From Zygnema cylindricum (lineage: Eukaryota; Streptophyta; Zygnematophyceae; Zygnematales; Zygnemataceae): a stretch of DNA of 64,000 bases. The stretch covers positions 124,001 to 188,000 of the forward strand of contig JBBHKE010000985.1 of NCBI GenBank assembly GCA_037447655.1, in the 5' to 3' direction. Below, piece by piece: positions 34,631 to 44,650 of this stretch. A program made the position numbers and the translations under genes. Position 1 is the stretch's first letter; every line of letters begins with the position of its first letter. Under the pieces are notes generated by a model, which worked only from the letters and a program-made list of their open reading frames with translations, searched no databases and had not been told where the DNA came from.

Positions 34631-35398
34631 TCAAAACAGTGCATTTCCACGAGGTGTAGGCCTCGTGAAGCTTTTGTAAAACTGACTTTGTTGCCATCCC
34701 GGCCTGTATAAACCTGTATCGTTAGCTTGTTTAAGTTTAGGACAGAATTTGTATCCATGACCTCTCTCACTACAATAAAAACATGCATTGTTGGATTTTC
34801 TATTTCCCCCCAGATTAAACTGTCTCAATTGGGTAAACTGATTACTTTGCTGATTAAATTGACTTTTCTTTCCAAAGTCTGAATTAAAAGCCTCTACTTG
34901 CTCAACATTGAGAATATTAGATGTAGCTTCCTCCTCTAGTAAAATATTGATTGCTAACTGCAAAGTCCAGCTAGCCTTATCTTTCTGTTTGAGCATGTCA
35001 GATGCTCTTTTCATACTACGAGGGAGACCCCGCATGAGCAATGCTGCCTGTTGAAACTGAGGGAACACCCCACCGGCACAAGCATGTGCATCTACAAGAA
35101 TACGAAATTTGTTAGAATATTCAACCATTGTACCGCCAGTGTACTTATAGTCCCAAATTTTTCCAGCCAATAGAAGTTCTTCCTGAACATTAGCCTTTTC
35201 ATAATCACTTTTAATGGATTTCCAGATATCAATAGCTTTTTTCATTTTTATCCGAGACATAGCTAAGTCCTCAGATATACAAAATTTCAAAATAGAGCGA
35301 GCCTGCGTATTTTTCTTAGACCATGACGGATCAGATTCATCCAAAGAACCATCCAATATATCCAAAAGATTGACATTTTCAAAATGTGTCTCCACCAT
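34631..35398 (-). pseudogene. Copia Gag of the 30-36 kb element
   Basis: From the first in-frame Met the frame gives 255 codons. It holds the UBN2-like Gag core (ILKFCISEDLAM, KAIDIWKSIKSDYE, LAGKIWDYKY) and a zinc knuckle CFYCSERGHGYKFC (C-x2-C-x4-H-x4-C). It stops at TGA 34631-34633, after which the same frame continues into protease. Gag-like text also extends upstream of the Met (IPIFSGDKYVYWAD), where an in-frame TGA at 35444-35446 precedes it. An ATG at 35447-35445 lies one frame away, so the original start was probably lost to a one-base shift. Confidence 0.88.
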
Positions 35399-35452
35399 AT
35401 CCGCCCAGTAAACATACTTATCCCCAGAAAAGATAGGAATTCTTCATAACAA

Positions 35453-35462
35453 GCCCATAACC
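35453..35462 (-). other. Primer-binding site for half tRNA-iMet
   Basis: Immediately after the 5' LTR the minus strand reads GGTTATGGGC. This is complementary to the anticodon arm (GCCCATAACC) of initiator tRNA-Met, not to its 3' end. Drosophila copia, yeast Ty5 and Volvox Osser are known to use this internal half-tRNA priming. Confidence 0.8.
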
Positions 35463-36268
35463 TGTTGTTCTACAACCACCGGTGCAGGTGGAGGAGCAGC
35501 AGTAGTAGTAGAAGTAGACATGATACACTCTCAGAAGCTATCAAGAATCCTACCAAACAGCTGTTCTTAAGTGATCACCAATTCTTATACAAGCATCCAA
35601 ATCTCACAAAACTCTATCACAATATAGAGTAACATAAACAATGACAACTCCCAAAGTTTCAGCACAATTGACCCAACAACACTGAAGATATAATACTCAG
35701 AAGTTTCCCAAAAACTGTCTGCAGTTTTACTACTTGGAAGTCTGGATACATAAAAATGTTCTAAGTCCTAAGTCTTATACTTTCGGTGTTCTACCGCCGA
35801 TAACGGTGTACCTGAGAGGTACGTCCAGAATCAACCCACCTACTGAGATCTACGTGTTCTTGATCGTGCCAACCCAATCTATCATTGTAAAGTCAATATT
35901 ACTCAGAATCTATATTAAGTTACTGTACAAATACTTGTCGGCTAAGTCACTTGTGATACTCTTATGAATCTCGTCCGTTGACTAGATTCATTTTAATCGC
36001 AGCTGCGTTGTCCCGTACCGGATCACATTTATATCACCCGCGGCTGCGGTGTCCTGCACCAAATCATATCCAAGATAGTAGCAGCTGCGTTGTCTGTACG
36101 GATCTTATCCAAAGTGACCGCAGCTGCGTTTGTCCTGTCAATATCGCAGCTTCGCTGCTGCGCTGCTCTGCTGCTGCGCAGCTCTGCTGTATAGCAGCTG
36201 CGCAGCTGTCTGTATAGTTGCTGCGCTGCTGCGTTGCTCTGAGACTGAGAGCTTTCCAAAAGACAACA
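35463..36268 (-). repeat. 5' LTR of the 30-36 kb Copia element
   Basis: Starts TGTTGTCTTTTGG at 36268 and ends GAACAACA at 35463 on the minus strand. It differs from the 3' LTR by about two dozen substitutions, a one-base indel near its inner end, and a ~31-bp shorter GCTGC-rich region (36150-36240). Confidence 0.94.
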
Positions 36269-36273
36269 AACGT

Positions 36274-37158
36274 AACGTCACTACATCAAACTATAAAACC
36301 ATACAAAAACATAAAGCGCGCACCAAGCACCGACCAATCAAATCGCGTCTATACCCAAAACTACATCGTAGTAAATTACTACACATTCGTACACTCACAA
36401 CGTACAAAGAAAAAACAAAAACGTACACATCAAATGACAACTGAATCTGGTCGTCGCAAAACCAAATCTACGCGAGAACACAAATCAACACAACCACCTG
36501 AAGACCTTAATGACAATAAGCCAACCAAGACCACACGCTTGACGTAAACACAAATTAGTCGGCCGCACGACAGACAACGACGGCAGATTACAACTTTGAT
36601 TCTAATAGTAACAATGGCACCGCCGACGTTGACGGTGATGTGTTTGATTTTTCTTTTTAGGAAACGATTGTGGCGTGATGCGTAATTTGTCCTTCGTGTA
36701 ATCATTTGTACGAATCAATCGCTACAGCTTATCCGCCGGAATTACATAAAGCGAATTCGAGAAAAGTTTGGAAAGTTTTAATCGACAAACTTTGATACTC
36801 TAATACAATTCCGAAGTTCCAAACTTAAATGTCAGGGCTACGTTCCACTACGGTATCCGTATTTGTAGAAGTCGAAAGGGAAAAAAATATTTTCATAGAG
36901 GTACAAGGCGTTTTAGACCCACGCCTAAAACGTTGTAATAATAATGATATATGCGCATGGAACAATTGCAAATAATTATAAAATGCATTTACCGACTTTG
37001 GGTTCATTTTAAAGTAAAAATACGAAGAATTCAAATATATTTAATCAAAAATGAAAAATTATACGGGAACAGACGATCGAAACGAAACTACAGTAGCGAC
37101 GACCCTGCTGCGTTGCTAGAAAAGTGAACCAGCGACCAGCAAAGCTCGTCCTTATTGT
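36274..37158. other. No recognisable gene
   Basis: AT-rich sequence next to the retrotransposon. A plus-strand frame of Lys/Thr-rich text (36218-36547) starts inside the LTR and is not supported. Confidence 0.4.
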
Positions 37159-37400
37159 CAGAGGTTGCAAGCGGTTAACCGAAACCGTGACCGACCGTTA
37201 ACCGACCGCCCACGTCGGATTCAGAACGGATTCGGTGGCCAAATTTGTGGGGCCCGTCGGATTCGGGCAATTGGTTTACAGAAAAAAAAATTGGTTACGG
37301 TTGGGTAAGAAAAGGTGAAAAGTAATGCAAATTTTGTACTATCCATACAATCCAACATTATTGTACTTTGTACTCTTGGTATCGTGGAAGTAAGTGACAT
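37159..37400 (+). mobile_element. Dispersed element, CAGAGGTCGCAA family, copy 2
   Basis: Begins CAGAGGTTGCAAGCGG, continues with CGAAACCGTGACCGACCG and GAACGGATTCGG, and reaches TTTTGTACTATCCATACAAT and TTGTACTTTGTACTCTTGG. It matches 40877-41125 in the same orientation. Confidence 0.68.
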
Positions 37401-38611
37401 CATGATTAGCGTCGCAAATCTGACACTGTACTTACACCATTCATTTTGCAAATCTTAATGGAAGATAAATGCTGCAAATCGTACTCTATTGTAAAGTGTT
37501 AGGGTAAGTCTGCATGTAATCGGTACATTGATAAAGTATTTTAGACTGTAGTAAATAATATACATACTACTTTGAAGAGCGTCCGTATGTGCAAAAATGA
37601 AATCGGAACTTTTAAATGTGACGGCTATAGACGTAGGTATAGCTTGTGACGATTGAAGCTGACTACGAAACTTGCGACGATTAGTGACGCCAACAAAAAC
37701 AGCGGTAGTGGTAGACGTCTACATTTTTGTGAAATTGTAGATGTTTTGGGTTTGGTGACATTATGACGTCATCCTCACTTGTGACAAAGTTGACATTGCC
37801 ATGGTTTCTCAATTTCGTTTTTTCTACTTTTCTCTCTCGATTTGCCATTAAAAAAAAACCTAAAAAATTTAAAGATTAATATTTTTAAAAGATCTTTCAT
37901 TTTATACTAATATTGTCGTGTATCATTCTAAAAAGTATAAGATAAAAGCGACGGTGTGAGAGGGAGAGGGGAGAGGCGACGACGGCCCAAAATTTTGCAA
38001 AAGACCCCATGAATGAAAGTGGAGGTCTAAGACCCTTGCAATTTTTTTTCCGTACATGCGCATGAAGGGCATGGATAAAAACAGCGAGTACTCTCCCTCG
38101 TCCTAAAATTTTCACACTCTTGTGGTACGTGCGCTGGTCGTTTTTAATTTGCTGTTCGGGCGGTAATTGAACTAAAATCACTCCCTCGAGGTGATTAAGG
38201 ATGAAGATTTTTTAGGCTGGATTCTCTTGGGCGGGGGTCAAAAAGAGGAAAACGCCAAAAGGCGTTCACATGACGACAAACACGACGTACATCCAAAGTA
38301 TGAATTGACGTTCACTCTACTTTGGTAAAAATGTTTTTCTCGAACGACTAAATTTTTTTGTCAATGTTCCCTGAATATTGTGGCAAAAAGACAAAGAAGA
38401 TTAGATATTGAAATCCATGGAGACGTACCCTTAATTATGCACTTTATGTGGTGTTTCCAAAAATACATCAAATTATTATGTCAATATCACGAGACGGATC
38501 GTAATTATTGGCTTACTCATACGTCCGACATTATTGTAAAGTGCTATTTATGCGTTTTTTTCCGTGTTTCCACAAATATATAACATTATTATATCAATGT
38601 CATGCGACATG
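37401..38611. other. No gene; diverged ~110-bp direct repeat at 38430-38605
   Basis: GTGTTTCCA-AAATA-AT and TATGTCAATATCACGAGAC near 38451 recur in diverged form near 38562 (GTGTTTCCACAAATATATAAC). A 94-codon minus-strand frame (37897-38181) is unrecognised. Confidence 0.45.
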
Positions 38612-39115
38612 TACACCGCGAATCGTAATAAGAGTAGAGAAATAATTAGAGTAAAAAAAAAAAAAGTTATTAGAGTTATTAACTCTATTTTAGGTAATTA
38701 ACCCTTTTAGAAAAAAAATTACTCTAATTTATCAATAACTCTAATTTGGGCGTAAATTTGGGCGCTGAATATATCTACTGTAAATTAGGTACATCTAGAG
38801 AATCTGGCAAAATGTACGCGTCATTATGACGTTTGCACAACGCGGTTGTTAAAACTCAATTAAATGATAACGGGTTGTATTAAATCATTATTTGTATTTT
38901 TTTACTTAATAAAGTACAATTATGCACGGTTAGACAACGACCGTACGCCACACCATGTAAAATAACACTGTATTAGAGTTATTAACGTTCATTCAAAAAA
39001 TACCTTAAATAATGTAAAGAATAATTAAGAATAATATACTCTGTTTAGGGTAATAAAGTCGAAATTTGGGGTGACAAAATTAGCGTACATAACTCGAATT
39101 ACGATTTGCGGTGTA
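38612..39115. mobile_element. MITE E (subfamily III, ~500 bp)
   Basis: Flanked by TA, with inverted ends CACCGCGAATCGTAATAAG and AATTACGATTTGCGGTG. The interior is longer than in the other copies and rich in GAGTTATTA/TAATAACTC words that pair with each other. Confidence 0.75.
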
Positions 39116-40540
39116 GTGTTAACAAATAAGTAGAAATCAAACTATTACGTGAATTTCCCACAATAAATTGTAATTAATGGCTTACTCACATGTTTCAAAC
39201 AATAAATCGATAAATTGAATTGCTATTTAAGTTAGAAAAACTCGACCACAATTCAAACAAAACTTAGTCAAACACCAAAATAAAGATATACATCCTTGCT
39301 TCCTTTAAAACTGAAATCCAAAACGAACTTCAAAAATAAAAAAAAGGTGAAATTACTTAGTATTACCTAGTGAAAGAAAGGAGTTGGGGGGGGGGGGGCA
39401 AAGTTGGGCCTTCATGAGTATCATATTGTCGCGTCTCTCTTAGATCCCCGACAAAACAAAAGCTTGAAATAATTGGGGTATCGAAAACCGAAATTGAAAG
39501 CACCAGGGTCAAACTTCGAGAACCCGCAAACGACCTCGGTGATGACGTTGATTTCAGAATTCATAACGCATAACAAAAAACCGAAAAACATTGCAAAGTA
39601 TGGAAGGTTTCCACTATTGTTTTGGTGAGAGCGATGAAAAAAATGAGGTTTTTATTACCAACCACAAAAAAACGCTCATTAATGATTAAATGAAAGGTTG
39701 TTTTGATTTAAAATTAACGAGCGACGAAAGATTGAACTTTAACATGCTTGAATGGTGGAAAAATAGATAAAATGTACGTGCGAAAGATGGAGGATTTCCT
39801 ATTCTAGCTGGTGTCGCTAGAGCTATTCTATCTATTTTGGCTTTTAGCTCCATGTCCAAATGTAATTTTTTGGATGTCAGGAACACGATAACAAATAAGA
39901 GGAGCTCACTAGCGGCTTCAATTGTTAGTGATCTTTTCTGTGTTAAATCCAACCGAGAGCTTTTAAATGCATAGTTTTTTTTTGTTTTGTTTTCCAATTA
40001 TTGTTATTTTATCAGTATTAGTTATTTTGCTTGTATTTTCTTTGAAATTTTTTGTTCTACTTCACAATTTTTCTAGAGTTTTTTTTTTTTTTGACCGAAA
40101 TTCTTATTTTTATCAAATTACGAAAACTTTGTTTTTATACCAAATTTAGATATATGGAATTTGTGCATTTTTTAAGTTTGAGGTTGAGAGTTCGTATTAT
40201 AGAATTGAAAATAGGACAGGGTTGTGATTTGTTAATTTTTTTATTTGATACTACAAAATATTTTTTTAAACATAAATGTAAGAGTTACACGCAAAATTAC
40301 GAAAAAAACTCTTGAGGGATGTGACAGTCCAAGAAAAAAAATATTCGTAAAGTGAGATTGCAAAAAGACAAAATAGTAAAAAAAAGAGGTACACGAACTG
40401 TTTTTTTGCAAAGGGAGATGTACCACTACACCGCTCACTGTTGTTAGTGTTAGTAAGCCGCTACTACTTATAGCCAAAAATCACAAAATATAGCTAACAA
40501 CATTATTTAAAGACGTAGACTACAGGGTGCCACGTCTCAT
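39116..40540. other. No recognisable gene; 13-base poly(G) at 39386-39398
   Basis: AT-rich sequence with long T runs (40081-40092). A 103-codon minus-strand frame at 39686-39997 has ordinary amino-acid composition but matches nothing I know. Confidence 0.4.
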
Positions 40541-40733
40541 TAGACAGTACAAAATATCATTTTTTTTGGTTTTTTGATTGACTGACCGTAACCGACCGTT
40601 TTTCTTTTTCAGGTGAATCAATCGACCGCAACCGCCTGACCCTCAAAATTTGGCAACCGAATCCGTTCAAGATCCCGCGCGGGCGGTCGATTAAAAGTCG
40701 GTCACGGTTTCAGTTGACCGTTTGCGACCTCTG
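40540..40733 (-). mobile_element. Dispersed element, CAGAGGTCGCAA family, copy 3
   Basis: On the minus strand it starts CAGAGGTCGCAAACGG and carries GAAACCGTGACCGAC and GAACGGATTCGG before TTTTGTACTGTC. It lies 144 bp from copy 4 in the opposite orientation. Confidence 0.68.
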
Positions 40734-40876
40734 ATTGGTGCATGTTATGTTGGGATAATGGGCGAATCGACATTTGCCGAAATCGTGCCGTTAATGGTTT
40801 CGTTCAGTTCAGTTGCGCTTCATTAGTACTTTACTTTATGTCAGTTTTACTTGTACAATTGGTTCGGTACCTTTAG

Positions 40877-41125
40877 CAAAGGTCGTAAACAGTCAACCGA
40901 AACCGTGATCGACCTTAAACCGACCGTCCGCGTCGGATCCGGAACGGATTCGGTTGCCAAATTTGGCGGGCCAGGCAGATTCAGGTAGTTGATTCACAGA
41001 AAATAAAAATATCCGTTACGGTCGAATAAGCAAAAAAAGAAAAAAAATGAAAATTTTGTACTGTCCATACAATCCAACATTATTGTACTTTGTACTCTTG
41101 TTATCGCGGAAGGTATACGGGAGAT
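40877..41125 (+). mobile_element. Dispersed element, CAGAGGTCGCAA family, copy 4
   Basis: Starts in diverged form (CAAAGGTCGTAAACAG) and aligns through TCCGGAACGGATTCGG, CATACAATCCAACATTATTG and the GTACTCTTG-TATCG block to copy 2. Confidence 0.68.
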
Positions 41126-41490
41126 GTACTACTAATTTTATACTTATTCGGGTACGGACAGGTACGGGTAGTCGCGAGAAATCGAGTTTCGATTAACTTT
41201 TATTTTCGTAAACGCGTTTCGGTTAACGGTTAACAATTTTGGAGGGTGAAATAACCCGTTCAGGCGTTGGGTACTCTGATTTTGAGAAAAAAACAACAGT
41301 TGGTTTCGGTTATCTAAAAATTTTACCTTTGTGGCCTCTAGCTACAGTAGTTCATTAACCAGTGCCTCCAGAACCATAACCCTCAAAGAGTCGGGCCAGC
41401 GTTAAATCAGCACCGTTGCCAAGTCAGGGCCAGCGTTAAATGAGCGCCATCGCCAATTCATCGTCATCCCCTTACAAACCCTTGGCCCTA

Positions 41491-41640
41491 TTACAACATT
41501 TGAAAACTAAATAATGACAAATTTACAGTTGAAGCAAAAAATGGTCCATTTTACAACATATGAACATTGAATTGTGACAAATTTATAATTGAAGCAAAAA
41601 ATGGCCATGTTACAACATTTCAACATTGAATATGAAAATG
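41491..41640. repeat. ~60-bp tandem repeat, 2.5 copies
   Basis: Units start TTACAACAT(T/A)TGAA at 41491, about 41552 and about 41611, and contain GAAGCAAAAAATGG. Confidence 0.8.
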
Positions 41641-41754
41641 CACAATTGAATCGAAAGTAAGCCAATTTTATATTAATGTGAGGGAAATGGCTCATTTTAC
41701 ACATACAAAGAGGCTAAAGTCAATTCGTATACGGCTATCTCCATTATCTCTCTA

Positions 41755-42467
41755 CTCCAAATTTATGTCATCCATGTTTTCATCAAAGTCCTCTTTCACT
41801 ACCTCCCATTCCTCTTCTTCCTATAGTACCATAGCCTCCTCATAGCTGAGATCAAGAGTCTTGTGTGCTTATCCGAGATTGTTAAAGACCCACACCAAGT
41901 CATTGGCCCTCTTAGCTGTCATCCTATTCCGTTTTTTAGAGTGAATATAATCATAGGTTGACCAATTCCTCTCACATGAGCTAGCAGCTGAGAATTAGGA
42001 AAGGACTCTAAGTGCTACTTTCTGCAAGATAGGGGTCACTGCCCAAAACTCCTGCCACCATTTCCACCACTTCCACCCGAGCATCTTCTTACCACAAGCT
42101 TTTGTGACATCCCTCCCAAAAACACCCTCAAATCCTATATACTTAGTCAACTCATTGTAGGCTTTGCCTTGGTCATCCACATTCGGTACCTTCCTCTCAA
42201 GAAAAGCCTTCCATGACTTTCTTGTTTGAATGCTACCCATAGGCAACACTTTGATATTCTTGATCGACTACATAGCCGGCTACATACATGGGGCTACGTT
42301 CCACCTCCCATCTGGCTAACAAAGGTGTCTTCATCTCCTCCAAAATGTGCACTCCTTCGTAATTTTTCACTCCTCCATTGGTGGAAATATTATGTAAATA
42401 TTGACCAATCATGTAAAAACCATAATGAACTTTACCCACATTTGGGAACCCTTTGTCACAATTCCTC
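41755..42467 (-). pseudogene. hAT transposase C-terminal relic
   Basis: The minus strand reads VRLMRNCDKGFPNVGKVHYGF, RWEVERSPMYVAGYVVD, a frameshift near 42235, SWKAFLERKVP, LGWKWWKWWQEF and LQKVALRVLS, a TAA at 41995-41997, and then the same frame SSCERNWSTYDYIHSKKRNR, MTAKRANDLVWVFNNLG. This is the classic plant hAT end with its dimerisation domain. Further stops interrupt the tail, which ends at TAG 41755-41757. The 5' part is replaced by a purine-rich tract at 42480. It probably belongs to a different hAT lineage from the relic at 26.2-26.9 kb. Confidence 0.85.
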
Positions 42468-42479
42468 ATTAGTCGCACT

Positions 42480-43090
42480 GAGGGTGAGAGAGAGAGAAAA
42501 GGAGATAAGGCGAGTGGCGGAGTAGAGTAGAGGGAAAGAGAGGGCTTGGCGGTAGGAAGAGGGGGTGGGGGGTTTGGAGGTGATAGGGGGAAGGGAAGGG
42601 TGGAAATGGGGGAGAGAGGGATAAAGGGAAAAGAGCGGGTGGGGGAAAGGGGCAAAAGGGACAAGGAGAGAGGGAGAGGGGAAGAGCCATAAAGTGGGAG
42701 ATGGGGAGATGGCGCGAGGGGGAAAGTGGGCGAGGGAAAGGAAGAGAGAAAAAGGGAGAGAGAGAGGGGTGGGAGGGATAAAGGGAGAGGGAGAGGAGAG
42801 AGATAAAGAGGGGTGGAGGAAAGAAAAGAGAGAGGAGGCGAGAGAGGAAAACAAGGAGGGATAGAGGAGAAGGAAAGGGAGGTGAAAAGGCAATAAAAGG
42901 GCTCGGGTGAGATGGATTAGGGAAAAAAAAGGGAGACAGTGGGGGGAAGAGAAGTTGAGGGAGAGATAGATAGCGAAGGGAAGGAAAAAAAGGACACCGG
43001 GGGAGAAAAAGAGTAAATGATGGGCGGAACAGGGGGAAAAAAATGCAGAGAGATAAGAGGAAACGAGGATGAGAGGGGTAGATAGAACCT
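42480..43090 (+). repeat. Purine-rich tract
   Basis: GAGAGGGAAAG-type low-complexity DNA, directly abutting the truncated hAT transposase. Long Pro/Ser frames on the minus strand are composition artefacts. Confidence 0.88.
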
Positions 43091-43099
43091 AGTTATTGT

Positions 43100-43600
43100 T
43101 TGGTCTGAGAGTCAAAAAATGTGGAGTTCAATGAAAACTTATTATAGATAGTGAAAGGGGCTAACGCGTCCAAACGAGCACAAGATTACGACAAGGAGAG
43201 TTATTATGACGACGTCACGAGAGAGGTAGAAAAAGTTGTGTTAGAGGAAGGAACAAAGAAAAAACAAGACAACTGGAGATGATTTCGAAGTATTGTTACT
43301 AAAGCTTACCAGCAACGATCAACAAAAAGACAAGGTCGTCGCTAAACCATCTATGTGCACCAACAATATGTCATTACTAAAGAAGTTTTTGGAGAATGAG
43401 CGAGAGGAAAAAGGCATCTCTAATTTTGTTAAAAGCTTTGAGGTTAATATTTTTTATACGGAGGATTTTTTGAAGCCTAATATATTTGAGTGTTGATAAC
43501 ATAAGAAACCAATACAAAAAAATACATTAGAAAGCGGTAAAGAGGATTTTTAGGTAATTGGCACGAACTCTTGGTCTTTGGTTTGTTTATGGAAAAATGA
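43100..43600. other. No recognised gene before the Copia relic
   Basis: A 67-codon frame (43293-43496) has ordinary composition but no recognised motif. It may be a decayed upstream part of the following relic. Confidence 0.35.
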
Positions 43601-43604
43601 GCGC

Positions 43605-44060
43605 TGTTAAGTTGTTGTGATGCTCTTTATAAAGGTGATCATGATACGATGAGGCATATGTCAAGATACATTTTTTTACTTGCAAAAAGAGCAATCTCAT
43701 GGAATTTACGTTTGCATCCTAATGTTGCACTATTATCTAAAGACGCTGAGTATATAGTTGCATGTCATACTGCCATGAACGCTACGTGAATCAATTTTTT
43801 TTTGTCTAGAGTTGGTGTGAAAAAAAAGTACATAAAAATATTGAGTTATAATATCCTATCTGTTGCACTTACTAAAAAACTTACTTTGAATAAACTTACA
43901 AAACACATCAAAATTCATTGGAATTTTGTTTGCAACTTAGATTCAAAAAAGGAAATCGAATTTTTATTTATACCTACGTAAGATCAAATTGCAAATCTAT
44001 TGACTATGTAGCATTGGAGGAAGTTTATGACATTGGGAAGAAATTTGCAGGCAAGGATTA
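43605..44060 (+). pseudogene. Copia RNase H relic
   Basis: A continuous frame gives CDALYKGDHDTMRHMSRYIF, LLAKRAISWNLRLHPNVALL and SKDAEYIVACHTAMNAT, then TGA. After frame changes it gives TKHIKIHWNFVCN, KKEIEFLFIPT and DQIANLLT. These match the RNase H block of the Copia relic at 63.0-63.7 kb and the usual family pattern. The catalytic Asp before the KG-D-x-D segment is retained, but the frame is broken. Confidence 0.8.
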
Positions 44061-44104
44061 ATAGAAATCTTTGTTTTTTATGAGGTGATTTAGTACTGGG
44101 GAAA

Positions 44105-44650
44105 TGTTGGGGAAATGTTAGGAAATGATACGGAGCACTATGTTAGGAAATGTTAGGAAATGTTAGGAAATGATACAAAGCACCTTTAAGCGCCAAAGGG
44201 CGCCAAGAGGGCGTCAGTAGGGTGCTCTAAGGTCGTATGTGGGGCGCGTGCGCCGTTTCGGCGATGATAGGGCGTCAAGCTCATTGACGGCGACATAAGA
44301 CCCGTTGATGTCTAGTAGTTTAGTCGATTTACAGTTTGTGTAGTCTATTGGTCAAATTAAGACATTTTGGTTTTGTCGGTTCAATTTACTTCGATTAGTT
44401 ATACTTTGTCAAGTGAACACAACAAGCGTAGCTATTGTCGGTCCCATAGAATTGGGAGGTATATCCAACTAGTTGTTTACTCTATTCGGATTGCAAACGT
44501 TTATAATTTTTGGATGTTTAGTTATTTGGTACCTTTTAAGGAGGGCTAGATAGGAGTGAAGTGAAGAGAGCTTTTTGTTGGACGTTTTATAAATACATCG
44601 AGTTTTGGAGGAATTTTATTGTGATGGATATGTTTTGTATTTTTTTGTTT
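44105..44650 (+). repeat. Probable 3' LTR of the preceding Copia relic
   Basis: TGTTGG at 44105 follows a short purine run at 44097-44103. It is followed by tandem TGTTAGGAAA units (44105-44172) and, further on, a TATA-like TTTTATAAATACATC (about 44587). The 3' boundary is not determined and no second copy is in the window. Confidence 0.4.

Larger units (their letters stand above)
30338..36273 (-). mobile_element. Complete Copia LTR retrotransposon with target duplication
   Basis: LTRs at 35463-36268 (5', 806 bp) and 30343-31179 (3', 837 bp) bound an interior read on the minus strand. The 5-bp duplication AACGT stands at 30338-30342 and 36269-36273. Order from 5' to 3': LTR, primer site, Gag, protease, integrase, reverse transcriptase, RNase H, polypurine tract, LTR; this is the Ty1/Copia order. 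The LTRs differ by roughly two dozen substitutions and one ~31-bp indel, so the insertion is moderately young. No frameshift disturbs the interior, but three TGA codons break it. Such an element could still be mobilised in trans. Confidence 0.95.

Noticed and set aside
30857-36240. Cys/Ala-rich plus-strand frames in both LTRs
   Set aside because: Products of the GCTGC-rich LTR module read in antisense; not conserved as proteins.
39686-39997. 103-codon minus frame with ordinary composition
   Set aside because: No recognised motif or homologue in the window; one frame of this size is expected by chance in 64 kb.
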